Notes under the pieces: generated by a model | Database searches by the model: none | The model's input: the letters and a program-made list of their open reading frames with translations, nothing else | Told to the model about the DNA's origin: nothing | Program-made: the position numbers and the translations under genes | Assembly: GCF_011074955.1 (NCBI RefSeq) | Contig: NZ_WUQJ01000031.1 | Coordinates: 186,001 to 250,000 of the forward strand | DNA: 64,000 bases | DNA from: Marinobacter caseinilyticus | Lineage (GTDB): Bacteria > Pseudomonadota > Gammaproteobacteria > Pseudomonadales > Oleiphilaceae | Direction: 5' to 3' | In this document: positions 1 through 8,240 of the stretch, one piece after another | Numbering within the stretch: position 1 is the stretch's first letter | Layout of the letters: the number at the start of each line of letters is the position of its first letter

Positions 1-125
1 TAAAAAATGAGTCGCGAATTCTGGTGGGTCCGGATGCCTGGGGAATCGATGCCATTAACCGCTTGTTGGGGTCCGCGTATCAGCCTTTGGTTGAGCGATT
101 TTCCAGGAAAAACATGTACCTTTGA
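1..125 (+). CDS. C-terminal end of a short-chain dehydrogenase (partial)
   Basis: An open frame enters from the left edge (codons in phase with base 3) and ends at TGA 123-125. The 40 visible residues include RILVGPDAWGIDAINRLLGS, which resembles the C-terminal tail of SDR-family NAD(P)-dependent oxidoreductases, where a RILVGxDA segment precedes a short amphipathic helix. Cofactor-binding and catalytic parts lie outside the window, so the call rests on tail similarity alone. The next gene starts about 280 bases later and the gap holds no gene I can support. Confidence 0.5.
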   Translation, partial: KNESRILVGPDAWGIDAINRLLGSAYQPLVERFSRKNMYL

Positions 126-401
126 ATCCAGCCTATTCGGGACAAGGGAATTCAAGGCCTGGGGCAGGATGACGCCCAGAGCCGCGGTCGATCCCTGTTT
201 CGGTGTGGCTCTCAAGCGCCCGAGTTCCGGAACCCGGAGGATTCTGGCAAGCCATGCTGGCAGGCTCTATACTCAAAGCCTCATGCACGCTCATAACCAT
301 TTTTGCACGATGCCGGCGGTCAAACTCAATGCCTGAAAATCGGGCAGGCTCGTCGCACAAGGGCGCTGTGGGCTCCCTTTATCAGGGAAACAAAAACAGC
401 A

Positions 402-1511
402 ATGGAGCCACTCCAGCAAGACGAACCATACGGGTCGTTGAGCGGCGGCCAATCTGGCCTTCGAGACAGACATCGCCGGTCTCTCATCCGCCTCATTTTC
501 CTGGCAACCTCTGCTATGCTGGTGGTTTTCGCCTGCCTGCAATTCCTTAACGCCAATGCTCTGCTGGCGCTCGGCGAACTCAGTGCCAGCGCGGTGCTGC
601 TGATTAGCTCGTTCCAGCTTAAAAACACGAAAAAATTGCGTTGGTGGATTCATGGCTATCTGATCTTTGCGTTTTGTTTTCTGGTCTACATTATTGCTAA
701 GCCCCAGGCGTCAACGACGGCGTTTGTGTGGATTTTCATCATGCCGGTATTGTCCTATCTATTGCTGGGCAAAATTGCGGGCTTTCTATTGGCAACCCCG
801 TTCATGCTGGCGGGGAGCGTGTTCTTTTACCTTCACCTGGACGCCATCGACAGTGCCCGCGTGATGATCGATCTGTTAAACCCTTTGTTTTGTGCTGTAT
901 TGGTATTGGCGTTTATGCACTTGTATGAAACTCGCCGGGCGGAGGCCCAGGACAAATTGGTCAGCCTGGCGGAAACCGACGCCCTGACGGGCTTGGCGAA
1001 TCGCAGTACTTTTCAGGCCACCCTGGCGCGTACGGTCAACGAGTCCTTGCGCAATAAAACGCCGTTTGCCTTGGTACTCATGGATATAGATCACTTCAAG
1101 AAGGTCAACGATAGCTTTGGCCACGATGCTGGCGACCGCGTTTTGCATCACATCAGCCGGCGCTTGACCGAGCGGCTGCGAAATACCGACTTTGTGGGTC
1201 GTCTTGGCGGCGAAGAATTTGGCCTGATACTGCGTGATGTGGAGAATGGTGGTGCCTACCCGTTAATTGAGGCGCTACGGCAGCGCATCGAATCAAGCGA
1301 ACTGGCGTACGGTGCTGAAACCGTTAAACTGACCGCCTCATTCGGGATAGCGTATTGGCCAAAAGATGCCGACAAACAGAATGAGCTCTACCAAGCCGCT
1401 GACCGTCGACTATACAGCGGCAAACGGGCGGGTCGAAATATTGTGTCCGAGCACGACGACACGTCCGAGTCCGGACACAAACTGGATTCAGAAACAACTA
1501 TGATCGGTTAA
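402..1511 (+). CDS. membrane-anchored diguanylate cyclase (GGDEF)
   Basis: Makes cyclic di-GMP from two GTP at the inner membrane. I chose ATG 402 (369 aa); an in-frame ATG at 303 would add 33 residues of unlikely composition. Residues 25-190 hold about six hydrophobic segments with short loops and no recognised sensor family. The C-terminal GGDEF domain begins near ETDALTGLANR and carries an intact GGEEF active site (VGRLGGEEFGLIL). RNTD sits five residues before it, matching the RxxD inhibitory I-site, so product inhibition is expected. The gene stands alone. Activity is inferred from intact motifs; the signal sensed is unknown. Confidence 0.9.
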   Translation: MEPLQQDEPYGSLSGGQSGLRDRHRRSLIRLIFLATSAMLVVFACLQFLNANALLALGELSASAVLLISSFQLKNTKKLRWWIHGYLIFAFCFLVYIIAKPQASTTAFVWIFIMPVLSYLLLGKIAGFLLATPFMLAGSVFFYLHLDAIDSARVMIDLLNPLFCAVLVLAFMHLYETRRAEAQDKLVSLAETDALTGLANRSTFQATLARTVNESLRNKTPFALVLMDIDHFKKVNDSFGHDAGDRVLHHISRRLTERLRNTDFVGRLGGEEFGLILRDVENGGAYPLIEALRQRIESSELAYGAETVKLTASFGIAYWPKDADKQNELYQAADRRLYSGKRAGRNIVSEHDDTSESGHKLDSETTMIG

Positions 1512-1580
1512 CATGACGACCAGCGGGCTGGCAGAGAGACCAGTCCAGGGTCGGCCAACGCATTACACGCCAAAGGTTCT

Positions 1581-2438
1581 ATGAAAATACCGAAAAGATT
1601 ACAGCCCCTGGTTGATGATGGCATGGTGGATGAAGTCCTCCACCAGCTCATGAGTGGTAAGGAAGCACAGGTTTATGTAGTCCGTTGTGGCGATAGCATC
1701 CGCTGTGCAAAGGTCTTCAAGGAAGCGAAGCAGCGCAGCTTCAAGCAAGCGGTGCAATATCAGGAAGGTCGTAAAGTTCGCAACAGCCGGCGCGCCCGGG
1801 CCATGTCCAAGAAAACCCGGTATGGCCAGAAAGAACAGGAAGATGCCTGGCTGAATGCCGAGGTGGATGCACTGTATCGACTCGCCGACGCTGGTGTGCG
1901 GGTGCCGGAACCGTTCGGTTTTGTGGACGGGGTTTTGTTGATGGAGCTGGTGTCGGATGACGATGGCAAAGCCGCTCCGAGACTGGATGACGTCAGTTTA
2001 AGCCCCGAACAAGCCCGCGATTACCACGCCCGCGTAGTGGCCGAAGTTGTTCGCATGCTCAGCGCCGGTCTGATTCATGGCGATTTGTCGGAATTCAATG
2101 TGCTGGTGGAGCCTGCGGGTCCGGTCATTATTGACCTGCCACAAGCCGTCAATGCGGCGGGTAACAACAGTGCGGAGAGCATGCTGGAGCGTGATGTCGA
2201 CAACATGCGACGTTATTTCGGCCGTTTTGCTCCGGAATTGCTGACCACCGATTATGGCAAGGAAATCTGGGCACTCTACGAAACCGGCGACCTCCATGCC
2301 GACAGCAAACTCACCGGCTGTTTCGAACATGACACCACCAGCGCCGATGTGGGCGAGCTGATGGCGGTGATCGACGCAGCGAAAGAAGAAGAGCTGGAGC
2401 GGTTGGACCGGATGCGTGATGATGACGAAGAGGACTAG
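1581..2438 (+). CDS. RIO-type serine/threonine protein kinase
   Basis: A 285-residue RIO kinase-like protein of the stand-alone bacterial type. The nucleotide loop is STGKE-like (MSGKEAQVYVVR, residues 24-35), the catalytic loop is HGDLSEFNVL and the metal-binding segment is IIDLPQAV, so all RIO catalytic elements look intact. A conserved basic stretch (KVRNSRRARAMSKKTRYG) follows the glycine loop. The C-terminus is very acidic. Archaeal and eukaryotic RIO kinases act in ribosome maturation; the role of the bacterial ones is not established. Monocistronic, closed by a clear Rho-independent terminator. Confidence 0.88.
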   Translation: MKIPKRLQPLVDDGMVDEVLHQLMSGKEAQVYVVRCGDSIRCAKVFKEAKQRSFKQAVQYQEGRKVRNSRRARAMSKKTRYGQKEQEDAWLNAEVDALYRLADAGVRVPEPFGFVDGVLLMELVSDDDGKAAPRLDDVSLSPEQARDYHARVVAEVVRMLSAGLIHGDLSEFNVLVEPAGPVIIDLPQAVNAAGNNSAESMLERDVDNMRRYFGRFAPELLTTDYGKEIWALYETGDLHADSKLTGCFEHDTTSADVGELMAVIDAAKEEELERLDRMRDDDEED

Positions 2439-2450
2439 CTTATTCTCAAA

Positions 2451-2472
2451 ACCCGCCGATGCGGGTTTTTTT
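2451..2472 (+). terminator. Rho-independent terminator after the RIO kinase gene
   Basis: Stem ACCCGC/GCGGGT with loop CGAT, followed by an uninterrupted T run, 12 bases after the stop codon. Confidence 0.9.
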
Positions 2473-2551
2473 ATAATTCTGTAACACAACAATAACAATC
2501 TTTCTGCAACCGATTTTCGACCTTCCCCGTATTAACTCCGACTTTAATAAC

Positions 2552-2567
2552 TGTGACCTGCGTCACG
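2552..2567 (+). promoter_or_regulatory. CRP/Vfr-like binding site
   Basis: TGTGA-CCTGCG-TCACG matches the TGTGA-N6-TCACA consensus of CRP-family regulators in 9 of 10 half-site bases. It lies 63 bases before the start of the MHYT gene, suitable for activation. Only sequence similarity supports it. Confidence 0.45.
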
Positions 2568-2614
2568 CATTTATGTTCGCCTGCGCGACATAACTTTTTC
2601 GGAGAGGAATCGAC

Positions 2615-3895
2615 ATGGTCGGATTTTACGACAGCGGGCTGGTGTTGTTATCGTATGCAATAGCAGTTCTGGCTTCTTACAGTGCACTGTACTTTGGTGC
2701 GCAGCTAACCACCATCAGTGGCATCAAGAGCCGGCTATGGCTGACCCTGGGGGCCCTATCCATGGGGACAGGGGTATGGACCATGCATTTTGTTGGCATG
2801 CGCGCCTATGTGATGCCGGTTGAGATGACGTACGACCTGGCAATGACTGTGTCGTCCTGGCTGGCTGCGATCCTGGCATCGGGACTGGCGCTGCACATGA
2901 TCAGCTTGAAAAAAGTGGGTTGGGTGCAGTTGGCTGTAAGCAGTCTGGCGATGGGGGGTGGTATTGCCATCATGCATTACGTGGGCATGATGGCGATGAA
3001 TATGTCCCCCGGCCTCACTTACGATCCGGCCATATTTTCGGTCTCCGTCGTCATCGCGGTGGCGGCGTCTGGGGCGGCCATGGCGATTTGCCGAACCTTG
3101 CAGTCATCCACGGGGAACAAAGCGTTGTTCCTGCAGTTGGGCGGCGCGCTGGTGATGGGAGTCGCAATCTGTGGCATGCACTATACCGGTATGGCCGCTG
3201 TTATTTACCCGGACAGCGCCATGCCGGCGGCCGATAACCTGTTATCGGGTGATTGGTTGGGTATCCCGCTGGGATTGACCAGCGCGGTGTTGATTGTGAT
3301 GGCGTTGGCGGCTTCGGCGGTGGATGTCAAAAAGCGCAACGTCGCTGTCGTACAGGCGGAAGAAGAGGCCTCGAGACTCCAGCAGCTGGCGTTTGTGGAC
3401 AAAGCCACCGGATTGCCCAATCGGGTCGCTCTTGACCGCCATTTGCTCAATCTGATTGCGGAAAACCATGCCAGCGAGCGCTCGTTTGCGTTGCTTTACC
3501 TGGATATCGCCAACTACCGGGATATCGAATCCTCAATAGGTGCACCGGAACAGGCGGCTATTGCGTCCGGGGTTCGCGCTGCACTGGATTCGGCAACAGC
3601 GTATTTGGCCAAGTATTCGGCGAGTACCTTTATTGTCGTTGTCGAGGGGCACACCCAAGCCAACCAAAAGGCTATGTACGAACGGCTTAAACGGTTGCCT
3701 GAATACGTCGATGCTCCGGAGGGAGTGGATTTGGTATGGCGGGCAGGCCAGAGTGTTTTCCCGGATACGGGGCGTTCGAGTCGCATGCTGGTACGTGTCG
3801 CGATGAAAACCGGAGACCTGAAAAACATCGGTCGCTTCAATCGCATCTCGCCCGCCTACCAAGACCCTCTGTCGGCGCCATTGTCGGCAAGCTGA
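2615..3895 (+). CDS. MHYT-domain membrane sensor with degenerate GGDEF
   Basis: A 426-residue protein starting at ATG 2615 behind GGAGAGG. The N-terminal half is an integral-membrane MHYT domain of about seven helices with three copies of the signature (MHFVGM, MHYVGM, MHYTGM), proposed in the family to coordinate a metal and sense a diatomic gas. The C-terminal half aligns with GGDEF (LAFVDKATGLPNRVALDR; FALLYLDIANYRDIES), but the active-site loop reads YSASTFIVVV, so the GG[DE]EF motif is gone and cyclase activity is unlikely. No EAL domain follows. It probably binds or transmits a signal without catalysis. A CRP-like site precedes it. Confidence 0.85.
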   Translation: MVGFYDSGLVLLSYAIAVLASYSALYFGAQLTTISGIKSRLWLTLGALSMGTGVWTMHFVGMRAYVMPVEMTYDLAMTVSSWLAAILASGLALHMISLKKVGWVQLAVSSLAMGGGIAIMHYVGMMAMNMSPGLTYDPAIFSVSVVIAVAASGAAMAICRTLQSSTGNKALFLQLGGALVMGVAICGMHYTGMAAVIYPDSAMPAADNLLSGDWLGIPLGLTSAVLIVMALAASAVDVKKRNVAVVQAEEEASRLQQLAFVDKATGLPNRVALDRHLLNLIAENHASERSFALLYLDIANYRDIESSIGAPEQAAIASGVRAALDSATAYLAKYSASTFIVVVEGHTQANQKAMYERLKRLPEYVDAPEGVDLVWRAGQSVFPDTGRSSRMLVRVAMKTGDLKNIGRFNRISPAYQDPLSAPLSAS

Positions 3896-3909
3896 GTTGA
3901 AGATGGACA

Positions 3910-3945
3910 GCGGTTCTGCCTGGGTCAAACGCCAGGCAGAACCGC
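3910..3945. terminator. U-less hairpin between convergent genes
   Basis: A perfect 14-bp stem (GCGGTTCTGCCTGG pairing with its complement) around an 8-base loop fills the gap between the convergent MHYT and SDR genes. No T run follows on either strand, so it may be a bidirectional transcript-end stabiliser, not a classical terminator. Confidence 0.55.
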
Positions 3946-3972
3946 AGTTCAGGTCATTGACCGACCAAGGCC

Positions 3973-4734
3973 TTAGATCGCGGTAGCACCCCCATCGACC
4001 GGCAAGGCGACCCCGGTGGTGAACGCCGCACCGTCGGAACACAGATATAAGACCGCGGCGGCAATCTCATTGGCCTGGCCCAGGCGCCCAACGGGGTGCA
4101 TGGCGGCGGCAAATTCGGCCTTGCGAGGATCCGAGGCGGCCGCGCGGCGGAACATTTCAGTATCAATTACCGCAGGACACACGGCATTCACCCGGATGCC
4201 TTTCTTGGCGTATTCCACCGCGGCGGATTTGGTGAGGCCAATCACGGCGTGTTTGCTGGCGCTGTAGACGCTCATCTTCGGTGCCGCACCGAGACCGGCA
4301 ATGGATGCAGTGTTAACGATGACACCGCCGCCCTGGGCCAACATGGCCGGAATCTCATATTTCATGCAGTACCAGACACCTTTGACGTTGACGTCCATGA
4401 TGCGGTCAAAGTCCGCTTCGTCGCCGTCGGCCAGTTTGCTGTTCTCAATTTCAATTCCGGCATTATTGAAGGCAAAATCAAGCCGTCCGTAGGTCTCAAG
4501 GGCCGCTTCAACGAGTTGCTGGACATCTTCACTGCGGCTGACGTTGCAGGCCACAAACGTGGCGTCACCACCGGCGCTGCGAATGGCTGCCACCACCGCT
4601 TCACCATGAATACGGTCAATATCCGAGACCACCACCTGAGCGCCTGCCGCGGCAAACGCTTCTGCGGTGGCCTGCCCCAGACCGGCAGCACCGCCGGTCA
4701 CCAGTGCCACTTTCCCGGTAAACTGCATTGTCAT
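3973..4734 (-). CDS. SDR-family NAD(P)-dependent oxidoreductase
   Basis: A 253-residue classical short-chain dehydrogenase. I chose the ATG at 4734 because AGGGGAGA stands seven bases before it; an upstream in-frame ATG at 4755 lacks such a site. The cofactor motif is TGGAAGLG (residues 13-20), followed by NNAG (90-93), catalytic Ser144 in NTASIAG, and Tyr157-Lys161 in YSASK. The closing PVDGGATAI is typical of the 3-ketoacyl-ACP reductase/glucose-dehydrogenase-like branch. Asp at the end of the second strand (VVSDID) suggests NAD preference. The substrate cannot be told from sequence. Monocistronic. Confidence 0.88.
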   Translation of the reverse strand: MTMQFTGKVALVTGGAAGLGQATAEAFAAAGAQVVVSDIDRIHGEAVVAAIRSAGGDATFVACNVSRSEDVQQLVEAALETYGRLDFAFNNAGIEIENSKLADGDEADFDRIMDVNVKGVWYCMKYEIPAMLAQGGGVIVNTASIAGLGAAPKMSVYSASKHAVIGLTKSAAVEYAKKGIRVNAVCPAVIDTEMFRRAAASDPRKAEFAAAMHPVGRLGQANEIAAAVLYLCSDGAAFTTGVALPVDGGATAI

Positions 4735-4846
4735 GTTGTGTCTCCCCTTAAGCACGCGAAATGGATGAATGCGAGCATCTTAGGGGGTTCGGTCGCCAAT
4801 CGGAACTGAGTTTGGCTAATGGCGGGTCATTACTGGACTTGATGAA

Positions 4847-4882
4847 GCGCGGGGTCACGCTGACGTTGCCGTGACCCCGCGC
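4847..4882 (-). terminator. U-less hairpin after the DJ-1/PfpI gene
   Basis: A perfect 13-bp GC-rich stem (GCGCGGGGTCACG and complement) with a 10-base loop starts five bases after the stop codon of the downstream-reading DJ-1/PfpI gene. No T run follows. Confidence 0.5.
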
Positions 4883-4887
4883 CGCGG

Positions 4888-5463
4888 TCAGAGCGTGATG
4901 CGCGCGCCCATCACCTCCATAAAGCGGGCGAGCCACTTCGGATGAGCGGGCCAGGCGGGGGCCGTCACCAGGTTGCCATCGACATGGGCCTCGGTGGCAT
5001 CGATGGACTGGAACCGGCCGCCGACGCCAGTGACTTCGGGCCCACAAGCGGGGTATGCGGAACACTCCCGGCCCTCCAGAATGCCCGCGGCGGCCAGTAT
5101 CTGGGCGCCGTGACAAATGGCCGCGATGGGTTTCTTGTGGTCATTGAAAAAGCGGACGATGTCGAGCACCCGGTCATTAAGGCGCAGGTATTCCGGGGCG
5201 CGGCCCCCGGGTACGACCAGGGCGTCGTACCGGGACACGTCCACTTCGTCAAAATCGGCGTTTACCGCAAAGTTGTGCCCGGGTTTTTCAGAATACGTCT
5301 GGTCGCCTTCGAAATCGTGGATCGCCGTACGGACGGTCTCGCCCGATTTTTTGTCGGGGCACACGGCGTGGACTTCGTAACCCACTGCTTGCAAGGCTTG
5401 GAAGGGGACCATAACCTCGTAATCTTCGACGTAATCACCGACCAGCATCAGTATGCGTTTCAT
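4888..5463 (-). CDS. DJ-1/PfpI family protein
   Basis: A 191-residue protein with start ATG 5463, preceded by AAGGAGCC; the frame stays open further upstream but without a ribosome site. The DJ-1/PfpI fold shows in [22 protein letters not shown] and the nucleophile elbow [10 protein letters not shown] with Cys117-His118. A Glu in the EDYE segment is positioned to pair with the cysteine. Family members include PfpI-type peptidases, glyoxalase III/deglycase-like enzymes and chaperones, and motif content alone does not separate these. Single gene. The second DJ-1 gene of the window, at 57.4 kb, belongs to a different subgroup. Confidence 0.85.
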   Translation of the reverse strand: MKRILMLVGDYVEDYEVMVPFQALQAVGYEVHAVCPDKKSGETVRTAIHDFEGDQTYSEKPGHNFAVNADFDEVDVSRYDALVVPGGRAPEYLRLNDRVLDIVRFFNDHKKPIAAICHGAQILAAAGILEGRECSAYPACGPEVTGVGGRFQSIDATEAHVDGNLVTAPAWPAHPKWLARFMEVMGARITL

Positions 5464-5646
5464 AACAGGCTCCTTGGGTTGAACACCTCGAGTAAGACTC
5501 CGTAAACGAGGTTTGTGTGTACTAGAACCATTTACCCAAAGGGTGCGCATGTCAAATGAAGTCTGTGTGGCGGCGGAAGCCACTCGCCGCTGGCCCGACG
5601 TCAACACGGCCACCGAGGCGGAGGGTCTGCGTCGGTGGCCGTGGCC

Positions 5647-6369
5647 TTATTGCAATCGCTCAACGCTTACCACGGCGATGGGGTTGTCCCAGCGTTGGGT
5701 GCCGCTGAGCGTGGAGGAGGCCAGCCCATCCGCCTGGGTCACCACTCCGGCGTGGATGTAGACGGCGTTTCGGACATCGTTGCGGTTGGGATTGAAGCCT
5801 TCGGCGAGTCCGCTGGCAGCCGGGCCTGGCACCGTAGCGGCCGTTTCGGTATTGGCCTCGGTACCGGCATCGTAACCGATGGCCAGGTAGCTTTGGCGTT
5901 GGCCAACATCAAGTTCGGCCAGGGGCACGCCCTGTAAGGCCGCCAAACCATCGTTGGTGTTGACCGGCATGGAGATCCAGGTCAGATGCAGTTCGGTGGT
6001 ATTGCTGGCCCGGGCAGTGACGGTCAGTTGCTCAGAGGCTCCGGGACCGATCACACCCGACCCGGAATCACTGCTCAACACCCCGCTATCGAAGCCAGCC
6101 GTCGCCAGGAAGTCACTGTTGTCTCCGGACTCAGCCAGGGTTTCCAGTGCCACTGAGGCGGCGTCGCCCAATGCGAAGGCTTGCCAGTCGGCCGTGTGGA
6201 TTACCACGGTGGCGGGCGACAACGGTTGCCCGGCCGTGAGGTTGGTGATCGTTATCTGGTAGCGATAATCCTGTTGGCCAGGGCCAAACACGAACTCGGT
6301 GTCGGAATGGCAGCCGGCCACGGTTGCCGCCAGTGGCAGCAGTACCCAAAGGTGTTTGTGAAAAACCAT
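5647..6369 (-). CDS. spondin-domain lipoprotein
   Basis: A 240-residue exported protein. Start ATG 6369 sits six bases behind AGGAGG; the ATG at 6387 is not needed. The signal peptide ends in a lipobox (VAGC), so it should be lipid-anchored. The mature part matches the spondin N-terminal domain: YRYQITITNLTAGQPLSP, a stretch on a value being modest (SGDNSDF), GPGASEQLTV, and LTWISMPVNTNDGLAALQG, followed by YDAGTEANTE. It lies 14 bases downstream of a second spondin-domain gene and is surely cotranscribed. The bacterial function is unknown; eukaryotic spondins are matrix proteins. Confidence 0.8.
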   Translation of the reverse strand: MVFHKHLWVLLPLAATVAGCHSDTEFVFGPGQQDYRYQITITNLTAGQPLSPATVVIHTADWQAFALGDAASVALETLAESGDNSDFLATAGFDSGVLSSDSGSGVIGPGASEQLTVTARASNTTELHLTWISMPVNTNDGLAALQGVPLAELDVGQRQSYLAIGYDAGTEANTETAATVPGPAASGLAEGFNPNRNDVRNAVYIHAGVVTQADGLASSTLSGTQRWDNPIAVVSVERLQ

Positions 6370-6383
6370 GATGCACCTCCTGA

Positions 6384-7088
6384 TCATTTCACCGTCACAG
6401 TGACGCGGGCCACAGGGTTGAGCCAGCGGTGGAGCGTGCTGACAATGTCGCTGGCGCCGCCGATGAGGTTGGTATCACCCAGATTGCCACGGTGGATATG
6501 GACATAGCCCTCAGCGGAACTGGCGGCACCACTGCCACCGTTGCCCAGTATCGGGTCCAGTGGTGGCGGCACGGGCATACCCGCTTGCCCGGGGGTACCG
6601 CTGCCACGCAATTCGTTGTTGGCTTCGGTGCCGGCGTCATAGGCGTTCAGGTTGTAGGTGTAGGTGCCGGGTTCGGTCGGTACCTCCAGGTTGTTGAGGG
6701 CGAGGAAGCCATCGTTGGTGGGGAGCAGCATGGCGACGATGGATAGCTGGGTGTTGGCGGTGGCGCTGTCGGTGTTCACCGTGGCCAGTGTGGTTGCGCC
6801 CGGAGCCAGCAGGCCACCGGCCGGATTAGCCACCGTGGTGGCGCCCACCCCATTCAGTGCCGCCACCAGGGCCGAGATGTCACCCCCTTCGGCCATGGCC
6901 TGGAGGTTACTGGACGCCGGCGATCCGGGCTCAAACAGTGTTACATCGGGCGGATGTGCCGTCACCAGCAACGGCGTGTAATAGATGCCTCGGGTTGGAT
7001 TGTGAATTTCAACATCAAATTCAGCCGCTTGCGACAATAGCGGTGCTGCGGCAACGGCAACGGCAAGTGCGAGGATGACACGGTTCAT
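6384..7088 (-). CDS. spondin-domain secreted protein
   Basis: A 234-residue protein with a cleavable signal peptide (cut after LLSQA) and no lipobox. The spondin domain begins at FDVEIHNPTRGIYYTPLLVTAH, continues through AEGGDISAL and GGLLAPGATTLATV, and includes MLLPTNDGFLALN and YDAGTEANNE. The last two motifs are shared with the following lipoprotein, so the pair looks like an old duplication in which one copy is anchored and the other is free. The C-terminal part is rich in Gly and Pro before a beta-rich end. First gene of a two-gene operon, preceded by AAAGGAG. Confidence 0.8.
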   Translation of the reverse strand: MNRVILALAVAVAAAPLLSQAAEFDVEIHNPTRGIYYTPLLVTAHPPDVTLFEPGSPASSNLQAMAEGGDISALVAALNGVGATTVANPAGGLLAPGATTLATVNTDSATANTQLSIVAMLLPTNDGFLALNNLEVPTEPGTYTYNLNAYDAGTEANNELRGSGTPGQAGMPVPPPLDPILGNGGSGAASSAEGYVHIHRGNLGDTNLIGGASDIVSTLHRWLNPVARVTVTVK

Positions 7089-7188
7089 AATCAGACTCCT
7101 TTCCAGTTTGAGCGTGCCTGTCCAGTATCACCCGACGGGCGTTGGTCAATCATCACAAAAGAGTCACGGTTTGCTTATTGTTGGGTAG

Positions 7189-7374
7189 TGTCATCAGATT
7201 CCGAAGCGCAGACTGGCCGAGCGTGACACCCACCAGGCGGTCAGCGAAATTGCCTATGAATTGGGCTACGCGGATCTGTCAAACTTCAGTCGGGCGTTGC
7301 GGAAATGGACCGGCAAGTCCGCCGGCGAATTTCGCGAAGCAGGCTCTGATTCCGCCCCTGAACCGGGGCCATAA
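7189..7374 (+). pseudogene. remnant of an AraC/XylS-family regulator (C-terminal HTH)
   Basis: A 61-codon open stretch without a start codon, bounded upstream by TAG at 7186. It encodes KRRLAERDTHQAVSEIAYEL followed by GYADLSNFSRALRKWTGKSA, a full second helix-turn-helix of an AraC-type DNA-binding domain. The first HTH and sensor domain are absent; the upstream 100 bases are the spondin-gene promoter region. It is too short to be a working regulator and looks like the residue of a deletion. The rest of the 312-base gap between 7089 and 7400 holds nothing else I recognise. Confidence 0.7.
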
Positions 7375-7400
7375 CTTGACCTCTGCCATAGGAGAGACGC

Positions 7401-7802
7401 ATGCCGCACACGGATACGCACAGCAAATTGTTTGGCTATTTACTCTGGATCTTTGGCTTCCTGGGGTCCCACCGGTTCTACTATGGCAAACCCATCACGG
7501 GCACCATTTGGTTCTTCACCCTGGGCCTGTTTTTAATCGGCTGGATAATTGATCTGTTTCTCATTCCCGGCATGGACCGGGAGGCCGACTTCCGGTTTCG
7601 CAGCGGTGACACCAGCTACAACATCAGCTGGCTGCTGCTGACGTTTCTCGGTGTCTTTGGCGTCCATCGTATGTACATGGGCAAGTGGATCAGCGGAGTG
7701 ATCTATCTGCTGACGGGCGGTCTGTTTTTACTCGGCGTACTGTACGACTTCTGGACCCTGAATGATCAGGTGTCGGAGCAAAACGCCAGCCCGGTTCAGT
7801 GA
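7401..7802 (+). CDS. TM2-domain membrane protein
   Basis: A 133-residue inner-membrane protein made of two tandem TM2-like units. Each has a helix, a turn with FGFLGSHRFYYGK or FLGVFGVHRMYMGK, and a second helix (TIWFFTLGLFLIGWIIDLF; VIYLLTGGLFLLGVLYDFW). The G-x-H-R-x-Y-x-G core and the terminal D-x-F/W are characteristic of the family. Start ATG 7401 follows AGGAGAGAC. The bacterial function is unknown. Not obviously part of an operon. Confidence 0.82.
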   Translation: MPHTDTHSKLFGYLLWIFGFLGSHRFYYGKPITGTIWFFTLGLFLIGWIIDLFLIPGMDREADFRFRSGDTSYNISWLLLTFLGVFGVHRMYMGKWISGVIYLLTGGLFLLGVLYDFWTLNDQVSEQNASPVQ

Positions 7803-7807
7803 ATGTG

Positions 7808-7848
7808 GCCCGGCGAGCAGTCGCATCCGGTATGACCGCTCGCCGGGC
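7808..7848. terminator. U-less hairpin between TM2 and nirD genes
   Basis: An 11-bp perfect stem (GCCCGGCGAGC and complement) with a 19-base loop in the 58-base gap between convergent genes. No T run. Confidence 0.5.
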
Positions 7849-7860
7849 TTGCACTGCGGG

Positions 7861-8229
7861 TCAGGCCGCGCATTCCTCGCGCTGGCCGGCATGCACCGCC
7901 ACCTGAACCTGGTCGCCGTCCAGTTGCACGGCGTAGGTCGGCACCTTGACCGATGCGTCCTCCAGGCATTGTCCGCTTAACAGGCTGTAATGCTGTTTGT
8001 ACAACGGTGAGGCCACCACCGGTTCACCTTTGATATCGCCTACAATGCCCCGGGCCAGCACGTTGGCGTTGCCGATTGGGTCAAAGTGGCCAATGGCGTA
8101 CAGGCTTGGTGTTTCGTCTGGGCAGTAGAACACGGCGACCGGTCCGGCCGGGGTCCAGACGGCGATGCCGGAATTGGCGACCAGGTCGGCGGTTTCACAC
8201 ACGGTTTGCCACTGTTTTTGCTGACTCAT
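7861..8229 (-). CDS. nirD: assimilatory nitrite reductase small subunit NirD
   Basis: A 122-residue Rieske-fold subunit of the NAD(P)H nitrite reductase, which with NirB reduces nitrite to ammonium in the cytoplasm. The sequence runs WQTVCETADLVANSGIAVWTPAGPVAVFYC, then FDPIGNANVLARGIVGD and SPLYKQHYSL. As usual for NirD, the Cys-X-His pairs that bind a Rieske cluster are missing, so it should carry no iron-sulfur centre. It starts 11 bases after nirB ends and is the last gene of the nasC-nirB-nirD unit. Confidence 0.93.
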   Translation of the reverse strand: MSQQKQWQTVCETADLVANSGIAVWTPAGPVAVFYCPDETPSLYAIGHFDPIGNANVLARGIVGDIKGEPVVASPLYKQHYSLLSGQCLEDASVKVPTYAVQLDGDQVQVAVHAGQREECAA

Positions 8230-8240
8230 AGCGTTTCTCC

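Noticed and set aside
7-336. 109-codon frame at the window start
   Set aside because: Overlaps the more convincing SDR tail in another frame and has no recognisable features.
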